DNA of 64,000 bases, from the NCBI RefSeq assembly GCF_040958695.1, contig NZ_CP162599.1, positions 2,080,001-2,144,000 on the forward strand. Reading direction: 5' to 3'. Of this stretch, positions 16,172-26,271 are shown in pieces (positions within the stretch are counted from its first letter, which is position 1; the number at the start of each line of letters is the position of its first letter). The notes under the pieces were generated by a model. That model made no database searches. It saw only the letters and a list, made by a program, of their open reading frames with translations, and was not told the origin of the DNA. Source of the stretch: Ornithinibacillus sp. 4-3 (GTDB lineage: Bacteria; Bacillota; Bacilli; Bacillales; Amphibacillaceae). A program made the position numbers and the translations under genes.

Positions 16172-17794
16172 CTACCGTTTATCGTAAAGCACCTCACCGT
16201 TAACCATCGTTAATTCTACCTCTAAATCTTTTAAGTGATCTGGATCTACTGTTAATGGATTTTCGGATACAACGATTAAATCGGCTAATTTATTTTCTGA
16301 AATAGAACCTAATTTATCTTCCTCACATGCTGCATAAGCTGCATCTATCGTGTATGCTTTTATTGCATCTAACGTAGAAATTGCTTCATGTTCAGCAAAT
16401 AATGTACCAGTTTCTGTTTTACGAGTTACCAATCCATAGATTCCAGTAAAAGGGTTAGCATCAGTTACTGGTAAATCAGAGTTTCCTGGAGCTACAATGC
16501 CATATTTTTGATAAGTACGATGTGGAAACATTAAATTTGCTCGTTCGGTTCCAAAATATTTACAATAATTATCTCCAATTTGTGAGATAAAACCTGTAGA
16601 TGAACTAGCTATTAAATTTAATTGTTTCATTCGTTCTAAATGATCACCAACTGGAAGCACACAATGTTCAATCCGATTACGCATTTCTCGAATCTCTTCT
16701 GTGCTTTTCACATTTAAAGCGTTTTCAAAACTCTTAATTGCAATCTCCATTGCATGGTCGCCAATTGCGTGTACAGCAACTCTTAAGCCATGCTCAATGG
16801 AACGTGTAATTTCACTAATCATTTTATCTTCTTCATAAAGTAATAATCCATAATTATTAGGGTCATCAACATATGGTTCATATACTGCCGCAGTTTTTCC
16901 ACTACCAGCTCCATCAATCATAAATTTGGAGCCTTGAATATTTAACATATCATTTCCAAATCCACTTTCTAAGCCCATACCAATCATACTATCTAAAAAT
17001 CCATAGCGTTCTTCATTTTTAATTGCCCAAAACCATAATCGAAAACGAACATCTAATTCATTGTTTCTCTGCGCATGCTGATATACTTGATAGTCAAAAG
17101 GTTTACCAATTAAAGCTTCATGAATCGTTGTAATACCATGCCTTAAACAGTAATCTTGTACATGTCGAAGGCCTTCTGCTGCATCTGCTAAAGAATATTT
17201 TGGCTTTGGTAATAATAGATTCGCGCTTTCTTCTAAGACACCTGTTGGCTCATTTGTAGTAGAATCTCTTACAATTCTTCCTCCTGGTGGGTCAGGAGTA
17301 TCTTGATTAATCCCAGCAAGCTCTAGCGCTTTACTATTGGCAACATAAATATGTCCACAAGTTCTTCTTAGAACAACTGGACGATCAGGTACAGCATCAT
17401 CTAGATCCCATTTTGTTGGTACCTGCTTCTCCGTTAATTTATTTTCATTCCATCCGTATCCATAAATCCATTCGTGATCTTGATGTTGATTTGCATGTTC
17501 TTGTAATTTACTTTTCATTTCCTCAATGGAACCAACGGCACTAGCTCGACAATCAAGCTCAAATACACTACCAATACCAAATGACAGTGGATGTGTATGA
17601 CTTTCAATAAATCCAGGAAGCACTGTTTTGCCTTGTAAATCAATTACTTCCGTATCATTTGTGATATAGGAATCAATATCTTGTTGATCTCCTACCTTCA
17701 CAATTTTACCATCTTGAATATACACAGCTTCTGCTTCTGGCACTTGTTCATCGAGCGTGATGATGTTTCCATTAATTAATGCAATTTCTTTCAT
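16172..17794 (-). CDS. Amidohydrolase family protein (YtcJ-like)
   Basis: This metal-dependent hydrolase of 540 residues is of the amidohydrolase-3 type (relatives: YtcJ, formamide/imidazolonepropionase-like). An N-terminal composite beta domain (ALINGNIITLDEQVPEAEAV) leads to LPGFIESHTHPLSFG, with the metal-binding HTH, and later VHAIGDHAMEIA (metal ligands) and a C-terminal KLADLIVVSENPL. The ATG at 17792-17794 has AAGGAGG upstream; the longer frame has no site. The substrate is unknown. It shares direction and neighbourhood with the peptide-binding lipoprotein, so hydrolysis of an imported amide is a reasonable guess. Confidence 0.88.
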   Translation of the reverse strand: MKEIALINGNIITLDEQVPEAEAVYIQDGKIVKVGDQQDIDSYITNDTEVIDLQGKTVLPGFIESHTHPLSFGIGSVFELDCRASAVGSIEEMKSKLQEHANQHQDHEWIYGYGWNENKLTEKQVPTKWDLDDAVPDRPVVLRRTCGHIYVANSKALELAGINQDTPDPPGGRIVRDSTTNEPTGVLEESANLLLPKPKYSLADAAEGLRHVQDYCLRHGITTIHEALIGKPFDYQVYQHAQRNNELDVRFRLWFWAIKNEERYGFLDSMIGMGLESGFGNDMLNIQGSKFMIDGAGSGKTAAVYEPYVDDPNNYGLLLYEEDKMISEITRSIEHGLRVAVHAIGDHAMEIAIKSFENALNVKSTEEIREMRNRIEHCVLPVGDHLERMKQLNLIASSSTGFISQIGDNYCKYFGTERANLMFPHRTYQKYGIVAPGNSDLPVTDANPFTGIYGLVTRKTETGTLFAEHEAISTLDAIKAYTIDAAYAACEEDKLGSISENKLADLIVVSENPLTVDPDHLKDLEVELTMVNGEVLYDKR

Positions 17795-17936
17795 GCATCT
17801 TCCCTCCTTGATATGGTGGACATTATTTTCTATCAAATACGCATCATTACTAATTATATTAATTTTCTGATTAAAAAGAAAGCAAGAATTACAATTTTTG
17901 CAAAAACTAATTGTAGTATAGAAACACAAAAAAACG

Positions 17937-17967
17937 ACCTAAGTCCAAAATTTCACTAGACTTAAGC
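17937..17967 (-). terminator. Terminator after mtnN
   Basis: On the minus strand CTTAAGTC and GGACTTAG flank a 12-base loop, followed by a run of T. Confidence 0.55.
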
Positions 17968-17975
17968 CGCTTCTA

Positions 17976-18659
17976 TTATTTTACCATTTCAATAATAAAT
18001 TGAGTTGTATTTTTTGCTGCTTGCTGTAAGAATTGATCAAAAGATATGGAAGACTCTTTTCCTGCGATATCAGATAATGCTCGAATAATCACAAAAGGTA
18101 TTTGATATTGATAACACACTTGTGCAACCGCGGCTGCTTCCATTTCCACAGCAATAATATCTGTAATGTTCTCATGAATGAGAGCTACTCGATTTGGATC
18201 AGAAATAAATGCATCTCCTGAAGCAATTTTCCCGACTTTAGATTGTATATCCATTCTAGCAACTACTTGCTCTGCACGATCAATTAGTTGTTGATCTGCT
18301 TCGAAAGCTACTGGCATTCCAGGTACTTGTCCATATTCATAATTAAATGCTGTTACATCTACATCATGATGAACAACCTCATCAGAAATAACGATATCTC
18401 CAATATTTAGCTCCTCAGCAAAACCACCTGCTGATCCAGTATTGATTACAAAAGCTGGCTTAAATCTCTCACACATAATAGTTGTTGCCATGGCAGCATT
18501 AACTTTGCCAATACCCGACTTCAATAAAACAACATTTTGCTGTGCTAATGTTCCTTGGACAAATAAACAATTTGCTATTGTTATCTCTTGCTTATCTTCT
18601 ATATTATCTAATAGGAAAGTAATTTCTTCATCCATTGCTCCAATTATTCCAATTAACAA
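17976..18659 (-). CDS. mtnN: 5'-methylthioadenosine/S-adenosylhomocysteine nucleosidase
   Basis: MtnN cleaves methylthioadenosine and S-adenosylhomocysteine, removing inhibitory by-products of SAM use and feeding methionine salvage. The 227-residue protein begins [19 protein letters not shown] (catalytic Glu), with [23 protein letters not shown] and the nucleoside-binding [12 protein letters not shown] and ALSDIAG motifs, all typical of the Pfs family. It lies downstream of yrrS and greA; in B. subtilis pbpI and yrrT lie between, and they are not present here. Confidence 0.96.
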   Translation of the reverse strand: MLIGIIGAMDEEITFLLDNIEDKQEITIANCLFVQGTLAQQNVVLLKSGIGKVNAAMATTIMCERFKPAFVINTGSAGGFAEELNIGDIVISDEVVHHDVDVTAFNYEYGQVPGMPVAFEADQQLIDRAEQVVARMDIQSKVGKIASGDAFISDPNRVALIHENITDIIAVEMEAAAVAQVCYQYQIPFVIIRALSDIAGKESSISFDQFLQQAAKNTTQFIIEMVK

Positions 18660-18689
18660 ACTTGTACCCTCACTTCTCTTATGCTAGTT

Positions 18690-19379
18690 TTATCGAAAAC
18701 GCCATTTTTGATCATTTTCTTTTAATACTTCAACTTTAATTGGTTGCCAGCCTTCTGCATCTACCCAGCGAAGGTGAACACGATTTATTACTGTCTCTTG
18801 CGAATCCGAAACAGTTGCTCTAATCTGCTGGTCACCAGCATTTTCAAGCCACCATACAACCATATCATCGCCATTAAGATCTGTTACGAAAGTAATTGCT
18901 TCTTCAATTTCATTTCTGTCTTGTGATTCTTTATCAAAATTAATAGAATGTGGTTCTTCCTGTTCTGTCGGTAGTGGATCCCATTCTTCTGCATAGGTTT
19001 CTACTACATTTTCATCATCTGGATCATTTTCAATCAAGTTTCTACCATCATCATTTGTCTCATCTTGTGGTTCTTCTTGATTATCTTCATCTTCAGCTCC
19101 AGGCTCGTTTTCATCATCTGCATCTGCTTCATTATCTTGATTCGCTTCTTCCTCATTATCTTCCGCATCCGCATTTGCCTCTGATTCATCATCTTCCAGC
19201 GCGGCTATTTCATTTTCATCATTTTCTTGCGCATCATCTTTATCACTAGTAGCTAACATCCATACCCAAACTGCTAATAATGCGATGAAAATAAATAGTA
19301 AAATATAAATAGCCCTTGCATTTTTTCTACGTTTATACATCTTATCTGTTCTACTACCCCTAATTTCTTGGGAATCCAT
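18690..19379 (-). CDS. yrrS: YrrS-like membrane protein with acidic linker
   Basis: The product has 229 residues. A short basic N-terminus (residues 1-19), one membrane helix (about 20-42), a highly acidic Asp/Glu/Asn linker (about 45-125) and a C-terminal globular domain ending VRATVSD- and WQPIKVEVLKEN-like strands (DUF1510). The ATG at 19377-19379 with AAAGGAGAG is preferred over an upstream in-frame start. YrrS is the gene after greA in B. subtilis, where it precedes the penicillin-binding protein gene pbpI; here pbpI is missing and mtnN follows. Function unknown, probably envelope-related. Confidence 0.85.
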   Translation of the reverse strand: MDSQEIRGSRTDKMYKRRKNARAIYILLFIFIALLAVWVWMLATSDKDDAQENDENEIAALEDDESEANADAEDNEEEANQDNEADADDENEPGAEDEDNQEEPQDETNDDGRNLIENDPDDENVVETYAEEWDPLPTEQEEPHSINFDKESQDRNEIEEAITFVTDLNGDDMVVWWLENAGDQQIRATVSDSQETVINRVHLRWVDAEGWQPIKVEVLKENDQKWRFR

Positions 19380-19492
19380 ATTATCTCTCCTTTCAATAAC
19401 ATGATTCATTATTAAAACGAAACTGGAGGAAACTGAAGCTTCATACTAGACTAAGATTAATATTTTTTTATTTCATTAGTCAATGATGAAAT

Positions 19493-19520
19493 AAAAAAGC
19501 GGAAATAATCCGCTTTTTTT
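19493..19520 (-). terminator. Terminator after greA
   Basis: An 11-bp perfect stem (AAAAAAGCGGA and complement) with a five-base loop lies between greA and yrrS. Confidence 0.75.
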
Positions 19521-19527
19521 GCTTTGC

Positions 19528-19998
19528 TTAATGTACGTCAACAATTCGAACTTGGATATCTCCACCTGGTGTAGATACAGAAACTTCTGCACCTTTTGTT
19601 TTTCCTAATAAGCTTTTAGCCATTGGAGAGTCATTGGAAATTTTTCCTTCAAATGGGTCTGCTTCTGCACTTCCAACGATTGTATATGTTTCTTCTTCCC
19701 CTTGTGGCAATTCCATAAAAGTAACTGTTTTCCCTAATGCAACCTCACCAGATGCCGAATCATCATTTTCAATAATAACTGCATTGCGAATCATCTTTTC
19801 TACTTGAGCAATTCTTGTTTCTACAAATGCTTGCTCTTCTTTTGCTGAATCATATTCAGAGTTCTCGGATAAGTCACCAAAATCTCGAGCCACTTTTATA
19901 CGTTCAACTACCTCTTGTCTTTTAGTTGTTTTTAAAAAATGTAATTCATTTTCTAACTTATCTTTACCCTCTTGTGTCATATAATAACTTTTATCCAT
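19528..19998 (-). CDS. greA: Transcription elongation factor GreA
   Basis: GreA rescues backtracked RNA polymerase by stimulating cleavage of the transcript 3' end. The 156-residue product has the N-terminal coiled coil ([20 protein letters not shown] through [18 protein letters not shown], with the tip acidic residues) and the C-terminal FKBP-like domain ending in [16 protein letters not shown]. The ATG at 19996-19998 has AAAGGAGTG upstream. The gene order greA-yrrS is that of B. subtilis; the udk and yrrN/yrrO genes usually before greA are missing. Confidence 0.97.
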   Translation of the reverse strand: MDKSYYMTQEGKDKLENELHFLKTTKRQEVVERIKVARDFGDLSENSEYDSAKEEQAFVETRIAQVEKMIRNAVIIENDDSASGEVALGKTVTFMELPQGEEETYTIVGSAEADPFEGKISNDSPMAKSLLGKTKGAEVSVSTPGGDIQVRIVDVH

Positions 19999-20212
19999 TA
20001 AAAAAACACTCCTTTTCTCTTCCCCAAACATTACATCTATTTGGCAATCATTTACTGTTTATTACTTATCGTAATTTATTTATTCACTAACTATAGTATA
20101 TCTATACATTTGACAGATATTAACCATTACTATGACAGATTTTATTTATTAATTCAATATATTTTCTGAATAATAATTATCAATTCCCTGACAGTTATTC
20201 ACATGCTTCAAA

Positions 20213-20854
20213 TTATCTTTTTATGCTAATGGCTACCCCATCACCGATTGGTGTGATGGAAGTAGTAAAATCAGGATGCTGACAAATCCATTGATTATAA
20301 GCTTTAATTTTTTCAGCCATCTTTATATACCGTTTATTTGGAGTACCTATCCCAGCAGCAAAACCTTTTAAAAGCACATTATCTGAAATAATCATACCTT
20401 TTTCTGAAAGAAGTGGAATAGCTAGTTCAAAAAACTTAGTATATTGACCTTTTGCGGCATCAATAAAAATAACATCGAATTTTCTTGTTTCTTGCTGCAG
20501 ATCTTTCATTACTTCTAATGCATCCCCATGAACAACCGATATTTGCGATTCTTTTTCTAATTTTGATATATTTTTTATCGCTTGCTCAAAACGAATATCA
20601 TCTCTTTCAATAGTAATAATATTAGTGTTAGGTACTGCTTGTAGCATCCGTAATGCGGAATAGCCAATTGCTGTACCTACTTCTAAAATTTGTGCTGGTT
20701 GTTGAATTCGAATAAGCTGCATCACAAATTGTATTCCTAAAGGATCCATGATAGGAACACGATCTTCTTTCCCTTGTCTTTCCAGTTCATTCACCCAATC
20801 TGGATTTTCTGGTAATGTTTCTAATAAATAATTAGTTAATTGTTCATTAATCAT
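20213..20854 (-). CDS. trmR: YrrM-like O-methyltransferase (TrmR family)
   Basis: This 213-residue class I methyltransferase of the catechol-O-methyltransferase-like type has EVGTAIGYSALRML (SAM motif I), ITIERDD, and FDVIFIDAAKGQY with metal-binding Asp residues and SDNVLLKG. The B. subtilis homologue YrrM (TrmR) methylates 5-hydroxyuridine in tRNA wobble positions to mo5U, so the same job is likely. It lies 17 bp after mltG. Confidence 0.9.
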   Translation of the reverse strand: MINEQLTNYLLETLPENPDWVNELERQGKEDRVPIMDPLGIQFVMQLIRIQQPAQILEVGTAIGYSALRMLQAVPNTNIITIERDDIRFEQAIKNISKLEKESQISVVHGDALEVMKDLQQETRKFDVIFIDAAKGQYTKFFELAIPLLSEKGMIISDNVLLKGFAAGIGTPNKRYIKMAEKIKAYNQWICQHPDFTTSITPIGDGVAISIKR

Positions 20855-20871
20855 GCTCTAAGCCCTCATTC

Positions 20872-22005
20872 TTAGCTATTATCATCTGAACGATATTCAT
20901 TTCTTAAGCGAATATGTTCATCATGTGTTTCTGCATAATGAATATTACCATCAAAGTCATGTAGAAAATAGAAATAGTTTGTTTCTGCAGGTTCTAAGGT
21001 TGCCTCTAATGAATTCTCTCCAAAATTAGAAATAGGACCTACTGGTAATCCTTCAATATAATAAGTATTATAAGGAGATTCTATTTCTAAATCACTGTAT
21101 AATACTCGATCTTTATGCTCACCTAAAGCATAAAGTACGGTTGGATCTGTTTGTAATTTCATACCGTCATCTAAACGATTATAAAAAACACTAGCAATAT
21201 TTTTTCTTTCATCCTCAGAGCGTGCTTCTTTCTCTAATAATGAAGCAAAAGTAAGTGCCTCATGAACTGTCCATTCTCTTTCTTCAATTACACTCAGATA
21301 TTTACTGACGACTTCCTCCGTCTTATCTAACATCATTTCTACAATAGCTTCTACCTCTGGTTCTTCCTCATAGATTTGATAGGTAGCAGCAAATAAATAT
21401 CCTTCCAGAGGTGTACGAATATCATCTTCTAATATAGCATCTGTTAATATGGTTGGATATTGAGCCATTAATTCTTTCACATACTCTTCATTCTCCACTA
21501 CTTCAAGAAATTCTTCTTGTGTAAAAGGAAGCTTATTTGCATAGATTTCAGCAATTTCTTCCATATTTTTCCCCTCTGGAATTGCAACTGTATAGTAAAC
21601 AGTATCTTCCACCTTACCACTCTTCAATGCTTCAATGATTTCATCAAAAGAATCTGCCTTAGTTAATTCATAATCACCTGCTTGGAAATCACCTTCATTT
21701 CTAAACTTAACATAGAAACGAAATACTCTTGCATCTTTAATAAGATCATGTTCTTTTAATATATTCGCAATAGTTGATGATGAGGAGCCCATCGGAATGT
21801 TTACGTTGATTACCTCTGTATCGGATGGATCGACTGGCTCTAAAGCTGATTTGATGTAATTATAGCCAGCATATCCTCCAGCTCCTATTATAATAATGAG
21901 TAATAGAATAATAATAGCTACAACACGACGAACAATACTTGCTTCTTCCCCTCGTTTTCTCGCATTATCCTTATAACTCATTTTCTTTTTCTCTTTTGAC
22001 ATCAT
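20872..22005 (-). CDS. mltG: Endolytic transglycosylase MltG (YrrL)
   Basis: MltG cuts nascent peptidoglycan strands in the membrane and ends their growth. The 377-residue protein has a basic cytoplasmic N-terminus, one membrane helix (about 30-52) and a YceG/LysM-like plus catalytic domain with SLLEKEARSEDERKNIASVF (catalytic Glu), FYNRLDDGMKLQTDPTVLYALG and SPYNTYYIEGLPVGPISN. Two ATG codons are adjacent; AAAGGA fits either. It is followed by trmR as in B. subtilis. Confidence 0.94.
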   Translation of the reverse strand: MMSKEKKKMSYKDNARKRGEEASIVRRVVAIIILLLIIIIGAGGYAGYNYIKSALEPVDPSDTEVINVNIPMGSSSSTIANILKEHDLIKDARVFRFYVKFRNEGDFQAGDYELTKADSFDEIIEALKSGKVEDTVYYTVAIPEGKNMEEIAEIYANKLPFTQEEFLEVVENEEYVKELMAQYPTILTDAILEDDIRTPLEGYLFAATYQIYEEEPEVEAIVEMMLDKTEEVVSKYLSVIEEREWTVHEALTFASLLEKEARSEDERKNIASVFYNRLDDGMKLQTDPTVLYALGEHKDRVLYSDLEIESPYNTYYIEGLPVGPISNFGENSLEATLEPAETNYFYFLHDFDGNIHYAETHDEHIRLRNEYRSDDNS

Positions 22006-22173
22006 GCACCCGTCCTTTCGTCCGATATATTATACTAAAAATATCGAGGATAATCTATGTTTAGCAAAGAAAACTTGATAAACCAAGCGCAGGATTGCCT
22101 TATTAACGCCTCTTATGTAAGAAATCATAAACTTGTCGAATAGCTATTTTCTAATTTTCTAAAATAAAAAATA

Positions 22174-22207
22174 AGCCTATCGAATAATCAAATTTTCCGA
22201 TAGGCTC
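22174..22207 (-). terminator. Terminator after yrzB
   Basis: GAGCCTATCG and CGATAGGCTT flank an A/T loop on the minus strand, followed by a T-rich tail. Confidence 0.7.
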
Positions 22208-22224
22208 AGATATTGTATTGATAT

Positions 22225-22512
22225 TTAGTTTAATTCCTCTTCATCAACGAGTGTATTTAACATTTCTTCCACTAAATCCCATTCTTCATCTGATTCAATC
22301 GGAAATAATGCAAGGTCGTTATCATCTTCGTTTTTCAATTCATAACGAAAAGCAAACACTTCTACTTCTTCATCTTCGCCTTGCTCCACTGGTGTAACTG
22401 CAATGTATGTTTTTTGTGTTGCATCTACGTCGAATGAAAATAGAACTTCAAATAGATGTTCTTCTCCATTTTCATCTGGAATTATAATTCTTTCTTTTGC
22501 TTCTAATGACAT
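22225..22512 (-). CDS. yrzB: DUF1292 family protein YrzB
   Basis: This 95-residue very acidic protein starts MSLEAKERIIIPDENGEEHLF and contains the DUF1292 core ILFSFDVD-like strand and YVAVTPVEQ-type motif (here YIAVTPVEQGEDEEVEVFAFRY). Function unknown. It is the last gene of the alaS-yrzL-yrrK-yrzB cluster conserved in Firmicutes. Confidence 0.92.
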   Translation of the reverse strand: MSLEAKERIIIPDENGEEHLFEVLFSFDVDATQKTYIAVTPVEQGEDEEVEVFAFRYELKNEDDNDLALFPIESDEEWDLVEEMLNTLVDEEELN

Positions 22513-22517
22513 GAAGC

Positions 22518-22943
22518 CTACACTCCTCTGCTATTTTGATCGAGAAAGCCTTGTAAAATCATGACTGCTGCTAGCTTATCGATCACTTTTTTTCGTTTTT
22601 TTCTGCTCATATCAGCCTCTAATAATACGCGTTCAGCTGCTGTAGTTGTTAATCTTTCGTCCCATAATACGACAGGTAGCTGGTATGTTTCTTCAATATG
22701 CTCTGCGTAAGTCATTGAAGCAAGTCCTCTTTCACCAATAGAACCATTCATATGTTTCGGAAGTCCAACAACAACTTTCTCAACTTCATGCATTTGGATT
22801 ATTTCTGCTAATTCTTTATCAGCAGAAGTAAAATTAGATTCATCCCAATGAATAGTAGTTAACCCTTGGGCTGTCCAACCAAATGCATCACTGATTGCTA
22901 CACCAATCGTTTTTGACCCTACATCTAACCCCAATATTTTCAT
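22518..22943 (-). CDS. yrrK: Holliday junction resolvase-like RNase YqgF/RuvX
   Basis: This 141-residue RNase H-fold nuclease begins [20 protein letters not shown] with the first catalytic Asp, then [11 protein letters not shown] and [17 protein letters not shown] with the other acidic residues. YqgF proteins act in 16S rRNA 3'-end processing and may also resolve Holliday junctions. It directly follows yrzL with no intergenic base, in the conserved order. Confidence 0.94.
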   Translation of the reverse strand: MKILGLDVGSKTIGVAISDAFGWTAQGLTTIHWDESNFTSADKELAEIIQMHEVEKVVVGLPKHMNGSIGERGLASMTYAEHIEETYQLPVVLWDERLTTTAAERVLLEADMSRKKRKKVIDKLAAVMILQGFLDQNSRGV

Positions 22944-23210
22944 TTATCTATCCTTTTGATTTTTCAAATAAAATCTTACAAGCTCCTCTATTACTTCGTC
23001 TCGTTCAATTTTACGAATTAAATTTCTCGCATCTTTATATCTTGGTATATATGCGGGGTCACCTGACAGTAAATACCCAACAATTTGGTTATGTGGATTA
23101 TAGCCTTTTTCTTTTAATGCATCATGAACAGTAAATAATATATCCTTAATATCCTGGTCAAAAGGTTCATCCGGAAAATTAAACTTCATTGTTTTATCGA
23201 TCGAGCTCAT
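22944..23210 (-). CDS. yrzL: IreB/DUF965 family regulatory protein YrzL
   Basis: The product has 88 residues, starting [20 protein letters not shown], with [38 protein letters not shown], the DUF965 signature. The Enterococcus homologue IreB is a substrate of the PASTA kinase IreK and affects cephalosporin tolerance. It sits between alaS and yrrK as in other Firmicutes. Confidence 0.94.
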   Translation of the reverse strand: MSSIDKTMKFNFPDEPFDQDIKDILFTVHDALKEKGYNPHNQIVGYLLSGDPAYIPRYKDARNLIRKIERDEVIEELVRFYLKNQKDR

Positions 23211-23297
23211 AGTGACACCTCACTCCATAGTCTACCTAGTATTTCTATTCTATCATGAATAGATAAATAATCATATGATATACATTTATTCTAACAA

Positions 23298-25937
23298 TTA
23301 TTTCTTATTTTCCTTAATATAATGCTCGGCGAATTGGATTGCCTGCTCTATTCCGCTAGGATTTTTCCCTCCTGCTTGAGCCATGTCTGGGCGACCACCG
23401 CCGCCTCCTCCACAAAGTTTTGCAGCTTCTTTGATTAAATTCCCTGCATGCAATCCTTTTTCGATATTATCTTTAGAAACTCCTGCTAATAATTGAACCT
23501 TACCGTCATTTTCTGCTGCAAGTAAAATTACATATGTGTCCATCTTTTCTTTCAGATCATCGAACATGTTTCGAAGTTGATTCATATCCTTCGCATTTAC
23601 TTTTGTAGCTAGCAAATTAACTCCCTCTACTTCTATCTGCTTATCTAGTACAGATGCTGACTCTAGATGAGCTAATTTAGCACTTAAAGATTCATTTGTT
23701 TTCGATAAAGCTTTCATTTCATCATTTAATTGCTCGATACGATTTGGCACATAATCAATTGTCACTTTTAATTTTTGACTTACTTGATTTAAAATATCTA
23801 CTTGTTTATTGATAAACTCATATGCACCTTGACTTGTTACAGCTTCAATACGTCTTGTACCTGCACCAATTCCGCCTTCAGAAATAATCTTAAATAAACC
23901 AATCTCTGCTGTGTTGACTACATGGCAACCTCCACATAATTCAATACTATAATCTCCTACACGAACTACACGTACGATATCTCCATATTTTTCACCAAAT
24001 AATGCCATTGCTCCTATTTCTTTTGCCTCTGCAATTTTCATATTGCGAATATCAAGAGGAATCGACTGCCAAATTTTTTCATTAACAATTTGCTCTACTT
24101 GCTTTAATTCCTCTTCAGATACTTGGCTAAAATGCGAGAAGTCAAAACGTAGTCGTTCAGAAGTCACTAATGAACCTGCCTGATTAACATGTTCCCCTAA
24201 TACATCCTTCAATGCTTGGTGTAATAAATGAGTTGCTGTATGGTTTTTCACTGTTGCTAAACGAGAATCTTTTTTAATAGATGCTGTTACTTTTTCTCCA
24301 ACAACAAGCTCTCCAGCTTCAATTGTCACATGATGAATGTGCTGCCCCTTAGGCGCTTTCTTAACATCCTCTACAACAGCCTTAAGTCCATCTGCTGAAA
24401 TTATCCCTTTATCAGCAATTTGTCCCCCGCTCTCAGCATAGAATGGTGTTTCAGCAAGTACTACTAAAACTTTTTCCCCTGCTTTTGCGGTTTTGACAAA
24501 TGCTTTATCCTTTAAGATGGAAACAACAGTCGTTTCTTTTTCTAATATATCGTAACCAATAAATTCACTTGTAGCATCCAACTTACCGAATACTTCATCC
24601 TGTACTTGCATTGATTCTACTTGCTTACGTGCATTACGAGCGCGCTCACGTTGCTTATCCATTTCTACCTGGAAGCCAGTTTCATCTAATGTAAATCCAT
24701 GCTCAGCAATATATTCTTCTGTTAATTCTTTCGGAAAACCATACGTATCATATAACTTAAACGCAATATCACCTGGAAATACTGTGCTATTATTTTCCTT
24801 CTCTTTATCAATAATATCCGCTAAAATATTTAAACCATCATTTAATGTCTCATAGAAACGCTCTTCTTCTATTTTAATGATTTTAGCGATATATTCTTCT
24901 TGCTTGGCAACTTCAGGATAGTAATCCTTCATAATACCACCAACAGTAGGTACCAATTCATACATAAATGGTTTTTCAATACCAATTTGCTTCGCATATC
25001 TAACTGCTCGACGTAGCAATCTTCTTAATACATATCCACGTCCTTCGTTGGAAGGAAGTGCTCCATCACCAATTGCAAAAGCTAAGGTACGAATATGGTC
25101 AGCAATTACTTTATATGCTGTATCTATATCCTTTGATGTTCCATAAGACTGATTTGCTAATTTTCCAATCATCGAAAGGATTGGCTGAAATAAATCTGTT
25201 TCAAAATTTGTTGGTGTGTCTTGAATAATGGACATCATACGTTCAAGCCCCATACCTGTATCAATGTTCTTATTTGGGAGTGGCGTATATGAATCATCTG
25301 GATTATGGTTAAATTGTGAGAATACTAAATTCCATACTTCTAAATATCGTTCATTTTCTCCACCAGGATATAGCTCTGGATCATTTGAATCATTTCCATA
25401 TTTCTCTCCACGATCATAGAAAATTTCAGTATTTGGTCCACTTGGTCCTTCACCAATATCCCAGAAATTCTCTTCAATGCGGATAATATGCTCAACTGGC
25501 AACTTGATTTCTGTTAACCAAATATCATATGCTTCATCGTCCTCTGGATGCACGGTAACATATAATAACTTTTCATCAAAACCTAACCATTTTTCGCTTG
25601 TTAAAAATTCCCAAGCCCAAAGAATAGCTTCTTTTTTAAAATAATCCCCAATCGAAAAATTCCCAAGCATTTCAAAGAAAGTATGATGTCTCGCAGTGTA
25701 GCCAACATTTTCAATGTCATTCGTACGGATTGATTTCTGTGCATTAACAATCCTTGGATTTTCTGGAGTTACTGTTCCATCAAAATATTTCTTTAATGTT
25801 GCTACTCCACTATTAATCCAAAGCAGGGTTGGATCATCATTCGGTACAAGTGATGCACTTGGTTCAACACGATGTCCCTTCTCCGCAAAAAAATCTAAAA
25901 ACATTTGCCGAACTTCAGCTGAATTTAATTTTTTCAT
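23298..25937 (-). CDS. alaS: Alanyl-tRNA synthetase
   Basis: AlaS charges tRNA-Ala. The 879-residue protein has the class II catalytic domain ([19 protein letters not shown], about 65-85, and GLERM), the editing domain with [11 protein letters not shown] and CGGCHV (zinc ligands), and the C-terminal C-Ala domain with [16 protein letters not shown]. The ATG at 25935-25937 is used because AAAGGTGG lies just upstream; an upstream in-frame GTG overlaps that site. Expression is controlled by the T-box leader listed next. Confidence 0.98.
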   Translation of the reverse strand: MKKLNSAEVRQMFLDFFAEKGHRVEPSASLVPNDDPTLLWINSGVATLKKYFDGTVTPENPRIVNAQKSIRTNDIENVGYTARHHTFFEMLGNFSIGDYFKKEAILWAWEFLTSEKWLGFDEKLLYVTVHPEDDEAYDIWLTEIKLPVEHIIRIEENFWDIGEGPSGPNTEIFYDRGEKYGNDSNDPELYPGGENERYLEVWNLVFSQFNHNPDDSYTPLPNKNIDTGMGLERMMSIIQDTPTNFETDLFQPILSMIGKLANQSYGTSKDIDTAYKVIADHIRTLAFAIGDGALPSNEGRGYVLRRLLRRAVRYAKQIGIEKPFMYELVPTVGGIMKDYYPEVAKQEEYIAKIIKIEEERFYETLNDGLNILADIIDKEKENNSTVFPGDIAFKLYDTYGFPKELTEEYIAEHGFTLDETGFQVEMDKQRERARNARKQVESMQVQDEVFGKLDATSEFIGYDILEKETTVVSILKDKAFVKTAKAGEKVLVVLAETPFYAESGGQIADKGIISADGLKAVVEDVKKAPKGQHIHHVTIEAGELVVGEKVTASIKKDSRLATVKNHTATHLLHQALKDVLGEHVNQAGSLVTSERLRFDFSHFSQVSEEELKQVEQIVNEKIWQSIPLDIRNMKIAEAKEIGAMALFGEKYGDIVRVVRVGDYSIELCGGCHVVNTAEIGLFKIISEGGIGAGTRRIEAVTSQGAYEFINKQVDILNQVSQKLKVTIDYVPNRIEQLNDEMKALSKTNESLSAKLAHLESASVLDKQIEVEGVNLLATKVNAKDMNQLRNMFDDLKEKMDTYVILLAAENDGKVQLLAGVSKDNIEKGLHAGNLIKEAAKLCGGGGGGRPDMAQAGGKNPSGIEQAIQFAEHYIKENKK

Positions 25938-25972
25938 TATAAAATCCACCTTTCTACTTATTAATTGTTTTC

Positions 25973-26236
25973 AAAAAAAAGAAAACCCATCACTGCATAT
26001 TGCAGGGACGAGTTTTGTCGCGGTACCACCCTAAATTATAACTAATCATTAGTTATCACTTCATCATGTTAACGGTTTGAAACCGGCGAGTATTAATCGC
26101 ACTCCAGTTTAGCTTTCCATGTACTTTGATTTAGGATTTTTTTCAGCCTAGGAAAATCCCTCTCTATAAACAATAGGAACATGTACTTTTCACCATCATA
26201 GCTTTCTGTATAGTCATATCTACAAAATTTGTATCT
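25973..26236 (-). promoter_or_regulatory. T-box riboswitch leader of alaS
   Basis: The T-box motif AGGGTGGTACCGCG is at 26019-26032 (minus strand), followed by a terminator hairpin (25973-26016, stem with AAAAC and GTTTT ends and a long T-run). The stretch before it can fold as stem I. The leader reads uncharged tRNA-Ala to let transcription pass the terminator. A GCG codon at 26098-26100 is one candidate specifier, but I could not fix the specifier loop. Confidence 0.93.
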
Positions 26237-26242
26237 TCTTAG

Positions 26243-26271
26243 ATTTTAAGAAATTCTTCCACTAAAGTCAA
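26243..26271 (-). promoter_or_regulatory. Promoter of the alaS leader
   Basis: On the minus strand TTGACT (26266-26271), a 17-base spacer and TAAAAT (26243-26248). The -35 overlaps the last codons of the permease gene. Confidence 0.65.

Noticed and set aside
18950..19249. Plus-strand frame rich in His and Leu opposite yrrS
   Set aside because: It is the complement of the Asp/Glu-rich linker of YrrS; low complexity explains the open frame.
25938..25949. GTG start for alaS four codons upstream
   Set aside because: That GTG is part of the AAAGGTGG ribosome binding site of the ATG start.
26098..26100. GCG as the definite specifier codon of the alaS T-box
   Set aside because: The specifier loop could not be placed by eye, so it is given only as a candidate.
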